64,000 nucleotides of DNA from the NCBI GenBank assembly GCA_029259695.1, contig JAJDEQ010000170.1, positions 1 to 64,000 on the forward strand, written 5' to 3'. Positions within the stretch are counted from its first letter, which is position 1, and each line of letters starts with the position of its first letter. A program made the translations under genes and the position numbers. A model generated the notes under the pieces. The model worked only from the letters and a program-made list of their open reading frames with translations. It was not told where the DNA came from and made no database searches. This DNA is from Planctomycetota bacterium (GTDB taxonomy: Bacteria > Planctomycetota > B15-G4). Shown in pieces: positions 44,498 through 53,653 of the stretch.

Positions 44498-47125
44498 TTG
44501 AATAACGCACAGTTTTCGGCCCCCCGGGGCCGCTCGCTCTGGGGCACTGCGGTGGCCTCGATCGCCTTGGCGGTCGCTCTGTCCCCCGCGCTCACAGCGC
44601 AACAAGTGATGCAGCAGTCCGGCTCGCAGAGCCCGTCGACGGTCGACGGCTCGGTCGCCGCGCAACTGAAGCTCACGAACGTCAACTCCATGCGTCTCGC
44701 CATCTGGTCGCCGGAAGGCGTCCTGGTCCCCGGCGCTCGCGTGTCCGTGGTGTCGCCCGGCGGCATCACCGGCAAGTCAGAAGAGCTGGTCGACGGCACG
44801 TACGTGCTCGAAGGCCTCGGCGAGAAGGCCCGGATCGAGATCGAGCACTTCGACTACGGCAGCGCCGCGTTCGAAGTGCTGGTCCCGAATCGTGGTGAGA
44901 TGATCAACGTCTTCTTCCACGGTCTCGACCACGCCGAGATCGATGCGGACACGAACGGCACCGTCGCCGACGATCGCGGCGTCGCCCCTCCGGGCCCGCC
45001 GGCCAACGACGACTGCTCGAGCGCCACGCCGCTCTCCATGCCGTCGCTCACCAACGGCAGCACGCTGGGTGGAACCATCGACGTCGCTCCGTTCTGCGGC
45101 ACGGGGATCACGGCTCCAGGCGTGTGGTACTCGGTCATCGGTAACGGCAACCAGTTCTTCGCCCAGACCTGTGGCCCGCTCTTCGGCTACGACACCAAGC
45201 TCAGCGTCTACACCGACGGCTGCGGCACGCTGACCTGCGTCACCGGCAACGACGACAACTGCGCCGGCGGTGCCAGCACCCTGCTCAGCACGGCCGAGTG
45301 GACCTCGGATCCGGGCGTCGAGTACCTGATCCTGGTGCACGGTTTCGGCTCCGCGGCGGGCGACTTCCTGCTCACCCTCTCGCAGGCCGTTCCGCCGGCA
45401 GGTGACACGTGCGACGACGCCACGCCGCTCAACGTTCCGGACTTCACGACCGGCACGACCGTCGGCGCCGGCGTCGACAGCGACTTCGACACCTGCGGCA
45501 CGCCGATCTCGGCTCCTGGTGTCTGGTACTCGATCACGGGCACGGGCTCGACGATCACCGTCAGCACCTGCAACGCTTCCACGGACTACGACAGCAAGAT
45601 CAGTGTCTACTGCGCGAGCTGCGACGAGCCCACCTGTGTCGGCGGCAACGACGACAACTGCGACCCCATGTTCGGCAGCCTGCTGAGCACGTTCAGTTTC
45701 TGCAGTGAAGCCGGTGCTCAGTACTTCATCCTGGTGCACGGTTTCAGTACCGCTTCGGGCAACTTCGGCCTGACCATCACGGACGATGGTGTTCCCTGCG
45801 ACGGCGCGGTGGCCTGCACCCCAACGGGTGCCTGCTGCCTGCCTGGTGACCAGTGCGTCGACGGCCTGACGGCCGACGAGTGCGCTGCCGCCGGCGGTGT
45901 CTACCAGGGTGACGGCTCGGCGTGTGCGGGTGACTTCGTCGGTTACGACATCGCCCTCTCGGGCAACGGGTTCGAGGACATCTCGGGTTCGGGTGCTGCG
46001 GGTCCGGCCGGCGACGATGCGTCGCTCACGGTTCCGCTCGGTTTCGCCTTCAGCTTCTTCGGCGATTCCAAGACCGAGATCACCATGAGCACCAACGGTT
46101 ACCTGACGTTCGACCCGCTCGCCGGGACGGACTTCAGCAATGACCCGTGCCCGGATTCGTTCGCGCCGAACGATGCCATCTTCCCGCTCTGGGACGACTT
46201 CAACCTGAACGATGGCGGCTCGACGTCCTTCGAGACGCAGGGCGCAGCGCCCAACCGCCGCTTCATCGCTCAGTGGACTGACGCCGCAGAGTTCGGGTCC
46301 GCTGGTTCGGACACGGCCACGTTCCAGGCAGTGCTCAACGAGGACGGCTCGATCGAGTTCCGGTACGACACGCTGGTCCGTGTGCCCACGGGTCCCGGTG
46401 ATGCGACGATCGGTCTCGAGAACGCCGACGGTAGCATCGGCTCCTGCATCCCCGATTCGCTCGCGAAGAACGGCTCCGCCTACGTGTGGACGCCGGAGTT
46501 CGTGAACCCGGTGGATTGCTGCGAGACGTTGGACTTCGAGACGGACGACGGCGGCAACGCCCTGTCCAACGGCCAGGACATCAACGTCGGCGACGAGTTC
46601 GGCAACCTGGTCAACATCTCGGGTGAAGGTGGAGCCAACAACGGCGCCGCCATCTACGACTCCGACACGGGTGGTGGTAACGACCCGGGCGGTGCCGACC
46701 CGAACCTGATCATCGATCAGGGCAACGTGCTCATCCTGCAGGACGTCGACAGCGCCCTGCAGACCGTCCCCGGTACGTTCGACACGCCGAACGATGCTGG
46801 TGGCGGCGGCACGCTGGTGTTCGATTTCCTGGTGCCGGTCTACGCCTCCTCGGTTGACCTGATCGACATCGATCCGGGTTACCAGGATGCTTCGGTCACG
46901 TTGATCGACGGCAGCGGCAACGAGCGCTTCTACGACGTGCCGAACGGCTGGACCGCCGATCAGGACGTCGGGACGCTCGACCTCACCACGCTCGCCGCCC
47001 AGGCGGGTGTGTCGTCGGTCGCCACGGCCAGCGAAGACGCTGGCTTCGACGACCTCGACGTGGTGCGCATCGAGATCTTCATGCGCTCCTCGGGTGCCGT
47101 GGACAACCTGCGCATCTGCCCGTAA
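44498..47125 (+). CDS. Large multidomain surface protein, probably highly expressed
   Basis: An 875-residue protein. The TTG start at 44498 is chosen because AAGGAG stands 8 bases upstream and a signal peptide follows ('SLWGTAVASIALAVALSPAL'). Residues 169-303 and 304-435 are two copies of a domain with 'APGVWYSVIGNGNQFFAQTC', 'YDTKLSVYTDGC' and 'YLILVHGFGSAAGDFLL', similar to bacterial pre-peptidase C-terminal domains. Next is a Cys motif 'TGACCLPGDQCVDGLTADEC' (about 442-475), then a nidogen-like domain ('MSTNGYLTFDPLAGTDFSND', 'IFPLWDDFNLNDGG') and a C-terminal domain from about 673. Compared with its neighbours it uses more GGT, GCT and GTT codons, and it has a strong ribosome site and terminator, which suggests high expression. 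Confidence 0.88.
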   Translation: MNNAQFSAPRGRSLWGTAVASIALAVALSPALTAQQVMQQSGSQSPSTVDGSVAAQLKLTNVNSMRLAIWSPEGVLVPGARVSVVSPGGITGKSEELVDGTYVLEGLGEKARIEIEHFDYGSAAFEVLVPNRGEMINVFFHGLDHAEIDADTNGTVADDRGVAPPGPPANDDCSSATPLSMPSLTNGSTLGGTIDVAPFCGTGITAPGVWYSVIGNGNQFFAQTCGPLFGYDTKLSVYTDGCGTLTCVTGNDDNCAGGASTLLSTAEWTSDPGVEYLILVHGFGSAAGDFLLTLSQAVPPAGDTCDDATPLNVPDFTTGTTVGAGVDSDFDTCGTPISAPGVWYSITGTGSTITVSTCNASTDYDSKISVYCASCDEPTCVGGNDDNCDPMFGSLLSTFSFCSEAGAQYFILVHGFSTASGNFGLTITDDGVPCDGAVACTPTGACCLPGDQCVDGLTADECAAAGGVYQGDGSACAGDFVGYDIALSGNGFEDISGSGAAGPAGDDASLTVPLGFAFSFFGDSKTEITMSTNGYLTFDPLAGTDFSNDPCPDSFAPNDAIFPLWDDFNLNDGGSTSFETQGAAPNRRFIAQWTDAAEFGSAGSDTATFQAVLNEDGSIEFRYDTLVRVPTGPGDATIGLENADGSIGSCIPDSLAKNGSAYVWTPEFVNPVDCCETLDFETDDGGNALSNGQDINVGDEFGNLVNISGEGGANNGAAIYDSDTGGGNDPGGADPNLIIDQGNVLILQDVDSALQTVPGTFDTPNDAGGGGTLVFDFLVPVYASSVDLIDIDPGYQDASVTLIDGSGNERFYDVPNGWTADQDVGTLDLTTLAAQAGVSSVATASEDAGFDDLDVVRIEIFMRSSGAVDNLRICP

Positions 47126-47172
47126 CGGCAGCAGCCAAGGTTGAGTGAGCGCGGGTCCGCCCCGCGCAAACG

Positions 47173-47202
47173 GGGGCCGGGATCGTTCGCGATCCCGGCC
47201 CC
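47173..47202 (+). terminator. Strong intrinsic terminator with UUCG loop
   Basis: GGGGCCGGGATCG (47173-47185), loop TTCG, CGATCCCGGCCCC (47190-47202), followed by TTCTTCGTT. It is a perfect 13-bp stem with the very stable UUCG tetraloop, 48 bases after the surface protein's stop. This is the clearest terminator in the window. Confidence 0.9.
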
Positions 47203-47375
47203 TTCTTCGTTGACGCGTCGGGCCGGCCCCGTGCGCGCCAGCGCGCGCGACAGCTGCGGCCGTGCAGACGGTCTCTCCGCAGAACCCGCCTCGAACGAAG
47301 CGCCTCGCCCCCCACCGTGCTGGTCAGGCCGAAGGGCTCGTCGTAGGCTGGCTCATCGAGGGGAAGGAGGACGCC

Positions 47376-49583
47376 ATGCACATGCTCTCTCCGGGGATCG
47401 GGGCGTCGGTGTTGATCGCCGCGGTGCTGTCCACGACAGCCACCGGTCAAGCCGCGGGCGCACAGCGGGAATGGGACGCGCACGGGGCCGACACGAGCGC
47501 GCTCACGGAAGCCGAGGTTCGTGAACTCGAGGACCTCACGCTGCGAGTCATGAAGGCGTTCCAGGAGGGTCACCCGCGGGATGCGCTCGAACTCATGGAC
47601 GTCGAGTCCATGACCGACGACGGCGGTGCGTTGGAGGGGATGACGCCCTTCGGATTCAAGCTGGGTCTCCGCGTCGCCGACTGGCTGGGCATGCTCGACG
47701 AAGAAGGGGACGTGCCGGCCGGAGAACGCATCGATCACGTCACCCTGCGCATCGCCGACATGCATCCGCAGGAGGGCACGGCACGGGCCCTGGTCGAAGT
47801 CAGGAGCGCCACGGACGAACTGAGTTGGGTCGACGTGTCGTTCGTACGACGCGACGAGCGCTGGCTCGTGCAGGACTACGCCGAGCCCTTCGGGGTCTCG
47901 GTGCTCGACGCCTTCGTCGCGTACGACGCGGCTGAGGGCGCACGCGTCGAGCGCTGGTTCACCCAGTTCGACGCGGCGGTGATGGCCCTGGCAGCGGGGG
48001 ACCTGGAGCGCGCGGGAGTGTCGTTCGAGAACCTGCCACGTCTCGGCCCGCCGAACTTCGACGCACTGCAACTCGCCTGGCTGGGCCTCGTCCGCCAGGC
48101 CGAACCCCGGCTCGACGATGCCATGCGGCTTGCGGATCGCGCCGACGCGGTCCGCACCGGCCAGCCCGTCACGACCTACGTGCGCATGCTCGTCTGGCAG
48201 CAGGGGGAGCAGTGGGAGCAGACCCTCGGTGCCGCCGATGCCCTGCGCCGGTACGCACCCGTATTCCCCGCGATCAACACCGCGCGGGGAGACGCCCTGA
48301 GCGGCCTGGGCCGACGCGAGGAGGCGCTCGACGCATACCGTGCCGCGCTCGACGCCGAACCCGATGCAGCCGAGGCACTCGCCGGATTGGCACACCTGCT
48401 CCCCCCGGGCGGGCAGGACGAAGTCATGCGTCGCCTCGAGCAGACCTCGCACCGGGGCATCGCCTTCGACGCAGTCGCGTCCGGCCTCGTCGCCGAGGAG
48501 CAGTTCGAGCTCGTCGAGGCGCTCTGCGACCTGTTGCGCGAGCTCGACCCGAGCGACGCCAACGCCGAGTACTACGGAGCGCAGGTGCTGTGGAGCCGCG
48601 GCGACCCTTCGGCGGCCGCGCGGCTCGTCGGTGACGCCCTTCCGCGCGCGCCCGCCGACGAGCGGAACTGGTACGAGGCGGCGTTCCTGCAATACGCCTT
48701 CGAGGCGGGTCTGCTCGAGGAGGCATTCGCCCGGATCGAGGATCCCGACACCGTGCTCGTCTGGTTCGCCGACGAGCACTGGGTTGCGGAGGACGCCGAT
48801 GGCATGGAACACGTGCTCGAGCTCTACCTCGAGCGGTCCGAGGAGAGCTTGTCCAGTCACTACTGCCGCGCGTACCTGCTGGTCCTGCGGCAATCGATGG
48901 AGCAGGCACACGCAGAGTTCGGCCTCGCCCTGGCCGCCGCCGACGACGACGCGACGCGAGCTGACCTGACGAGCGGTTGGATCGCGGACCTGTACCTGCT
49001 CGGACTCGACGAAGAAGCGTATGACCACGCACGCGCGCCGCGCGCCGCGCTCGCCCTGCTGACCGCCTGGTACGTGGACTTTGCCGAGGCCGACGAGTTG
49101 GAGGCGATGGTCGAGCGCCATGCGCTGGAAGACGCCGACGACCCGGCGCTCCCGCTGTACCGGGCGTGGATCCAACTCGAACGCCATGGCCCGGAAGCAG
49201 CGCTGGAAGCGTTGGAAGGCCAGCGTGAGACCGAAGGCGAACTCGCCTGGCTGCGCACGAGCACGAAGGTGCGCGCCCTCGTGCGGCTGCAACGGTGGCG
49301 CGAAGCCATGACCGTTGCGGCCCTGGCGTACCAGGCGGACCACGATCCGTTCTACCTCGCGCTGGTCCACGCTTGTGCGGGAGAGCCCGCGAGCGCGATC
49401 GATCGCATGGAGCAGTACATGGAAACGGTCGAGTACGCTCCTCTGAAGTTCATGTACGACCTCGACATGGAGCCTGCGCTGCTGGGTCCGGAGTATGCCG
49501 ACTTCCGCCGGCGACACGACGTGGACGGCTCCGTCGTCGACCCGGTCGAAGACGCCGCAGACCCGTGGCCCGACGAGCTGTGA
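47376..49583 (+). CDS. Exported TPR-repeat protein
   Basis: A 735-residue protein with GGAAGGAGG 5 bases before the ATG and a signal peptide ('MHMLSPGIGASVLIAAVLST'). An N-terminal domain of about 170 residues ('LTLRVMKAFQEGHPRDALEL', 'DELSWVDVSFVRRDERWLVQ') resembles the SnoaL/NTF2-like stress domain. The rest is a superhelix of TPR repeats ('INTARGDALSGLGRREEALD', 'YYGAQVLWSRGDPSAAARLV', 'LVHACAGEPASAIDRMEQYM'). It probably scaffolds protein complexes in the periplasm. It stands between the terminator of the surface gene and the convergent S41 protease gene. Confidence 0.85.
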   Translation: MHMLSPGIGASVLIAAVLSTTATGQAAGAQREWDAHGADTSALTEAEVRELEDLTLRVMKAFQEGHPRDALELMDVESMTDDGGALEGMTPFGFKLGLRVADWLGMLDEEGDVPAGERIDHVTLRIADMHPQEGTARALVEVRSATDELSWVDVSFVRRDERWLVQDYAEPFGVSVLDAFVAYDAAEGARVERWFTQFDAAVMALAAGDLERAGVSFENLPRLGPPNFDALQLAWLGLVRQAEPRLDDAMRLADRADAVRTGQPVTTYVRMLVWQQGEQWEQTLGAADALRRYAPVFPAINTARGDALSGLGRREEALDAYRAALDAEPDAAEALAGLAHLLPPGGQDEVMRRLEQTSHRGIAFDAVASGLVAEEQFELVEALCDLLRELDPSDANAEYYGAQVLWSRGDPSAAARLVGDALPRAPADERNWYEAAFLQYAFEAGLLEEAFARIEDPDTVLVWFADEHWVAEDADGMEHVLELYLERSEESLSSHYCRAYLLVLRQSMEQAHAEFGLALAAADDDATRADLTSGWIADLYLLGLDEEAYDHARAPRAALALLTAWYVDFAEADELEAMVERHALEDADDPALPLYRAWIQLERHGPEAALEALEGQRETEGELAWLRTSTKVRALVRLQRWREAMTVAALAYQADHDPFYLALVHACAGEPASAIDRMEQYMETVEYAPLKFMYDLDMEPALLGPEYADFRRRHDVDGSVVDPVEDAADPWPDEL

Positions 49584-49646
49584 AGGCCCACGGGAGACGC
49601 TGACGGCCATGCCACCGACGCCGCGGAGCCCGCCGCGCGCGGGGAT

Positions 49647-52031
49647 CTACTCGGGCAACTCGATGCCCAACGCGTCCAGCGGCACACACACGATGTCGGT
49701 GTCGGCCGAGTACTCGTCGGTCGTGTAGCAGAGCTGGCCGTCGGGTGCGACGGTCGCGCTCCATCCGTAGGCCAGGGGCAGCTTGCGCGGTGTGCTCCAA
49801 CCATCGGGCCGGCGTTCGCTGACGAAGAGGCCCGAGCGTTGCTCGTCGTCTTCCACGCTCCGGGTGAAGATCAACAACCGCTCGCTCGGGTCGATCCAGG
49901 CTCCGAACTCGACACCGTCGTCGGTGTTGATCGCTGCACCGAGCGTCACGGGCCGTTCGAAGCGATCGTCCGATCGTGCCGCGCGATACAGCTCACCGTC
50001 GCGATGGAAGTAGAGCGCGCCCGGCACGAGGCAGAAGTAGTTGCCGCGGATGCCGAAGGCCTGCTCCAGATCGGTTGGCGCTGCCCAGCCGTCGCCACGA
50101 GGCTCGACACGGTAGCTGCGCATCACGTCGTCGCCACTGCGGGTGGCGTAGAACACGCACCCGTCCTCGCCGAAGTGCGCGTTGTAGACGACGTCGGCGA
50201 ACCCCGCCGGGCGCGGGGCGCTCCAGGTGCCGTCTGCGAACGAGGAGACCAGTGGAGTCTGGTCGATCCAGTCATCGGTGCGTGAGAAGAGCACGGTGTT
50301 CCCGTCGGGTGAGAAGCTCAGGGTGTTCTCGATGCTGCCGGTGACCGAGACCGCGCCCGATGCGAAGACCTCGGGCTCGACCCGCGCGCGTCGCGCCCTG
50401 CCACTCTCGTCCGGCGCAGGCGCCACGCCGTACTCGATCTCCCGCGCGTGCAGTTCGACGGGGACGTCGTCGCGCACGAGGACCCGGCGGGTCCAGCTCC
50501 CCCGGTCGTCGTAGACCAGGTACTCCCAGCTGTTGACGACGGTCTGGGTACCGCTGGTACGCGTGAACGTCCAGCCACGGGAGTCGCCGTTCGCGTCGTA
50601 GGACTCGACGTCCCGCCCGTACACCGACCGGTCCGGGCGCATGTAGATGCGCTCGGTGCTCAGGCCCCGATCGTCGAGCACGTACTCACCGTAGTCGCTC
50701 ACGCTCCCGTCGGGGTTGATGTACTCGATGAAGCGCCGGCGACCCGTTCCGTCGTAGGTGAAGCGTTCCACGCTGGGCCGGGTCTCGTCGCCGGCGTAGT
50801 CGCGCGCGCTCTCCGGCCGCCCCTGCTCGTCGTGGGACAGGACGAAGGTGGACAGCAGCGCGTCGTCGGGGTCGCGGGCCTCGGTGCGCAGGCGACGTCC
50901 GTCGGCCGCGAACGACTCGCGCTCGGTGCGCAGCAGCTCCCCGACCGCCGGCCCTGCGTCCGACACGCCGAGCCGGAAGATGCGCGTGGTGGTGGTCGCC
51001 ATCACGGGCACCGCGCGATCCGGGACCTGCTCACTCAGCCACGCGAGGGCTGCGCGGACGACCGGGTCGGTCTGCGGCTCGGGAACCGAGACGAGCTCTC
51101 CCTCCACGAGCTGGTCCGGGACGACCTCCTGGCCGTACAGCGTGCCGCGGCGATCGGCGTCCGTGGCCACGGTGAGGAACAGCAACGAGCCGTCACCGAG
51201 CCAGATCGTGTTGTTGGCGGTGGAGACACCCGCGGTGGGCTGGCCGAAGCTGCGCGAGCACGGACGCCCCCGGAAGGCGATCGCGACGGCCTCCCCGGAG
51301 CTGGCGGTCTGATCGCCAGTGAGGACGGCCACGACCGGGTCGGGCTGCGCGAGCTGCACGCCGTCGTCTCCGAGATCGAGGAACGGGCTACCGTTCACCC
51401 CGACGGCGCTGCCCTGCACGTACCACTCCGACCGACCGCCGTCGGCGTTCACGAACGCTCCGCACGGGCCGTCACCCAGGATCGGCGCGAGGCCGGCGAG
51501 CATGGGCCACATGTTCCCGCCCGTGTCGTAGCGCAGGTCCACGATCCAACCGCGCGGACGGCGGGCGTCCAGGTCGGCGACGACGCGTAGCAGATCGCGC
51601 GCATAGGCGAGGTTGCTCGCCTCGTCCTGACCCAGGTAGCCGGGTACCACGACGTAGGCGAAGCCACCCTCCAGCAACTCGCCCAACGGCTGCTTGGGGA
51701 GGTCGTCGGGCTCGAGCGCCCACGAGCTGTCGCCGTCGGGCGTGATCAGGAAGCTGTGCCCGTCGCCCAACTCGCCGATGGCGAAGATCAGCGCGTCGTA
51801 GGTGTTCTGGGTCGTCTGCGCACCCGACGCGCGCTGCAACGTCCGGGCCCGCAGCTCGGTCCAGTCGACCTCGTTGGTCATGACCGACTGCGCTTCCATG
51901 GTGGCCAGCGCCTTGTCCAGGAAGGCACGGGCCGACTCGGAGAGTTCGGCGGACTGGGGCGGGCCGGCGACCAAGGCTGCCGCCAGGGCCGGGACGAGAG
52001 CCAGGGAATGGACCAGCGAACGAACCGACAT
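49647..52031 (-). CDS. Secreted S41-family protease fused to a TolB-like propeller
   Basis: A 794-residue protein with GGAGGAGG before the ATG at 52029-52031 and a signal peptide ('LVHSLALVPALAAALVAGPP'). The S41 part (about 30-335) has 'FAIGELGDGHSFLITPDGDS' (His92), 'GWIVDLRYDTGGNMWPMLAG', the nucleophile region 'LTGDQTASSGEAVAIAFRGR' (Ser244) and 'SFGQPTAGVSTANNTIWLGD'. It lacks the catalytic Lys of Tsp/CtpA and so follows the Ser-His type. Residues about 385-530 hold YD-like strands ('VERFTYDGTGRRRFIEYINP', 'YDANGDSRGWTFTRTSGTQT'). The C terminus is a PD40/TolB-like propeller ('NTLSFSPDGNTVLFSRTDDW', 'ERLLIFTRSVEDDEQRSGLF'). Probably degrades or senses extracellular peptides. Confidence 0.85.
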   Translation of the reverse strand: MSVRSLVHSLALVPALAAALVAGPPQSAELSESARAFLDKALATMEAQSVMTNEVDWTELRARTLQRASGAQTTQNTYDALIFAIGELGDGHSFLITPDGDSSWALEPDDLPKQPLGELLEGGFAYVVVPGYLGQDEASNLAYARDLLRVVADLDARRPRGWIVDLRYDTGGNMWPMLAGLAPILGDGPCGAFVNADGGRSEWYVQGSAVGVNGSPFLDLGDDGVQLAQPDPVVAVLTGDQTASSGEAVAIAFRGRPCSRSFGQPTAGVSTANNTIWLGDGSLLFLTVATDADRRGTLYGQEVVPDQLVEGELVSVPEPQTDPVVRAALAWLSEQVPDRAVPVMATTTTRIFRLGVSDAGPAVGELLRTERESFAADGRRLRTEARDPDDALLSTFVLSHDEQGRPESARDYAGDETRPSVERFTYDGTGRRRFIEYINPDGSVSDYGEYVLDDRGLSTERIYMRPDRSVYGRDVESYDANGDSRGWTFTRTSGTQTVVNSWEYLVYDDRGSWTRRVLVRDDVPVELHAREIEYGVAPAPDESGRARRARVEPEVFASGAVSVTGSIENTLSFSPDGNTVLFSRTDDWIDQTPLVSSFADGTWSAPRPAGFADVVYNAHFGEDGCVFYATRSGDDVMRSYRVEPRGDGWAAPTDLEQAFGIRGNYFCLVPGALYFHRDGELYRAARSDDRFERPVTLGAAINTDDGVEFGAWIDPSERLLIFTRSVEDDEQRSGLFVSERRPDGWSTPRKLPLAYGWSATVAPDGQLCYTTDEYSADTDIVCVPLDALGIELPE

Positions 52032-52351
52032 GCGCACCTCCTCCGGCGACGAACAGGTCCCCGGGGGAATTCGCCGTAGCTGCCCGCGGGGATGCAATTT
52101 TCTCCCGGAGCGGGCCTGGCGCCCGGGGACCGCGCAGGCCGTGATCGAGAGGCCCGCCTACGACCCCGGGCGTAGACGGCCTGGGAATGCTGCGTATGCA
52201 GCCCGTACGCCATCGGCAGCCGATCAGGGATCAGGTAGGGTTCGGTGGGCGCGAGTGCACACACCCTTCTGCGCCCCGAGGTGTCGTTTCCCTCTGCGGG
52301 CGGAACCGCCTCACCCGACCATCCTGGCCCGCCCCGGATCCAAGCACTGCC
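52032..52351. other. Intergenic region between divergent protease and aspartoacylase-like genes
   Basis: 320 bases. It must hold both promoters, but I see no convincing box, RNA gene or small reading frame. Starting the downstream gene at 52451 instead of 52352 would lengthen this region. Confidence 0.4.
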
Positions 52352-53653
52352 ATGACGAATCCCGCTCGCCCTGCGATCGCACCACTGCGCGGATGGTTGG
52401 CGCGCCTCGTTCGGGGAGCGAAGCAGCACGACGGGGACACGGGGGCGCGCATGTCATCCAGCCCCACCGCGCCGGAACACGAACGCACCGGGCCCGGGAG
52501 CCTGTCGGGGCTGCCGCGCGTGCTCGGCAAGGTGGGTCGCGCGAACGGCGGCGCCACCCTGTTGTGCGTGGGCGGCCTGCACGGCAACGAACCGGTGGGC
52601 GTGCTGGCGCTGCGCAACGTGCTGGCGCGGCTGGAGCAGGACGCCGGCGGGGTGCGCGGCTGCTTCGTCGCGCTCACCGGCAATCGCAAGGCACTCGCAC
52701 GGGACCAGCGCTTCCTGCAGGAAGACCTCAATCGCATCTGGCACGCCGAACGCCTGGAGCGCGTGCACGCCGAACCGCACGCGCTCGGTCACGAGGACGA
52801 AGAGCTCCACCAACTCTCACAGGCGCTCGACGAGGTGCTCGCCGCGGCGACCGGGTCCGTCGCCTTCCTCGATCTGCACTCGACATCCGGCAAGCGCGGG
52901 GTGTTCACCACCCTGGACGACACGCTCGCCAACCGGGAGCTGGCCTTCGCCCTGCCCGTCACCCATGTGCTGGGTCTGGAAGAGGAGCTGGGCGGCACCC
53001 TGCTCGGGCACCTCAACGAGCGCGGCGTGACCGGCATCGGCTTCGAGGCCGGACAACACGAGAACCCCGTCTCGGTCGATCGCGCCGAAGCCGCCCTGTG
53101 GATCACGCTCGAATCGACCGGCGTGCTCGAGCGCGGTTCGCGTCCGGAGGTCACCGCGGCGAGGGCCTTCCTGGACCGCGAGTGCGCGGACCGACCGGGC
53201 GTCGTCGAGGTCCGCTACCGCCACTCCGTGGGACCCGACGACGGCTTCCGCATGCAGCCCGGATTCAGCAACTTCCAGCCCATCCGTGCCGGGGAGCCCC
53301 TGGCCCGATCGCACGCGGGCGAGGTCCGGGCCCCGATCCACGGCGTGATGCTCATGCCCCTGTACCAGGGCCAGGGCGAGGACGGCTTCTTCATCGTGCG
53401 CCGCGTGCACCCGTTCTGGCTGGCGCTGTCGGCCTGGATGCGCCGGACCCGCTGCGGCCGCCTGGCGCACTGGCTGCCCGGCGTGGCACGCGACCCCGAC
53501 GACCGGGACGTGCTCGTCGTGGACACCTCGCGCGCCCTGTGGCTCGCGCTGCCGATCTTCCACCTGCTCGGCTACAAGCGCCGGCCCTCCAGCGGGACCT
53601 TGCTGCGCTTCGTCCGACGGGACGAACCCGGAGCCGGACGCCATGCACGCTGA
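52352..53653 (+). CDS. Succinylglutamate desuccinylase/aspartoacylase-family protein
   Basis: A 433-residue zinc hydrolase. 'LCVGGLHGNEPVGVLALRNV' (HGNE at 77-80) gives two zinc ligands and 'VAFLDLHSTSG' (His176) the third; 'RFLQEDLNRIW' is also conserved. 'RGVTGIGFEAGQHENPVSVD' carries a Glu typical of the catalytic base region. The family removes acyl groups from amino acids or trims peptide-like conjugates. The last 130 residues are a beta-rich tail ('MLMPLYQGQGEDGFFIVRRV'). It overlaps the ATP-grasp gene downstream by 11 bases. The start is uncertain: the ATG at 52352 has no good ribosome site and the ATG at 52451 is the alternative. Confidence 0.85.
   Translation: MTNPARPAIAPLRGWLARLVRGAKQHDGDTGARMSSSPTAPEHERTGPGSLSGLPRVLGKVGRANGGATLLCVGGLHGNEPVGVLALRNVLARLEQDAGGVRGCFVALTGNRKALARDQRFLQEDLNRIWHAERLERVHAEPHALGHEDEELHQLSQALDEVLAAATGSVAFLDLHSTSGKRGVFTTLDDTLANRELAFALPVTHVLGLEEELGGTLLGHLNERGVTGIGFEAGQHENPVSVDRAEAALWITLESTGVLERGSRPEVTAARAFLDRECADRPGVVEVRYRHSVGPDDGFRMQPGFSNFQPIRAGEPLARSHAGEVRAPIHGVMLMPLYQGQGEDGFFIVRRVHPFWLALSAWMRRTRCGRLAHWLPGVARDPDDRDVLVVDTSRALWLALPIFHLLGYKRRPSSGTLLRFVRRDEPGAGRHAR

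Noticed and set aside
52032-52351. A tRNA or small RNA gene in the divergent gap
   Set aside because: No cloverleaf, CCA end or T-arm motif could be found on either strand.
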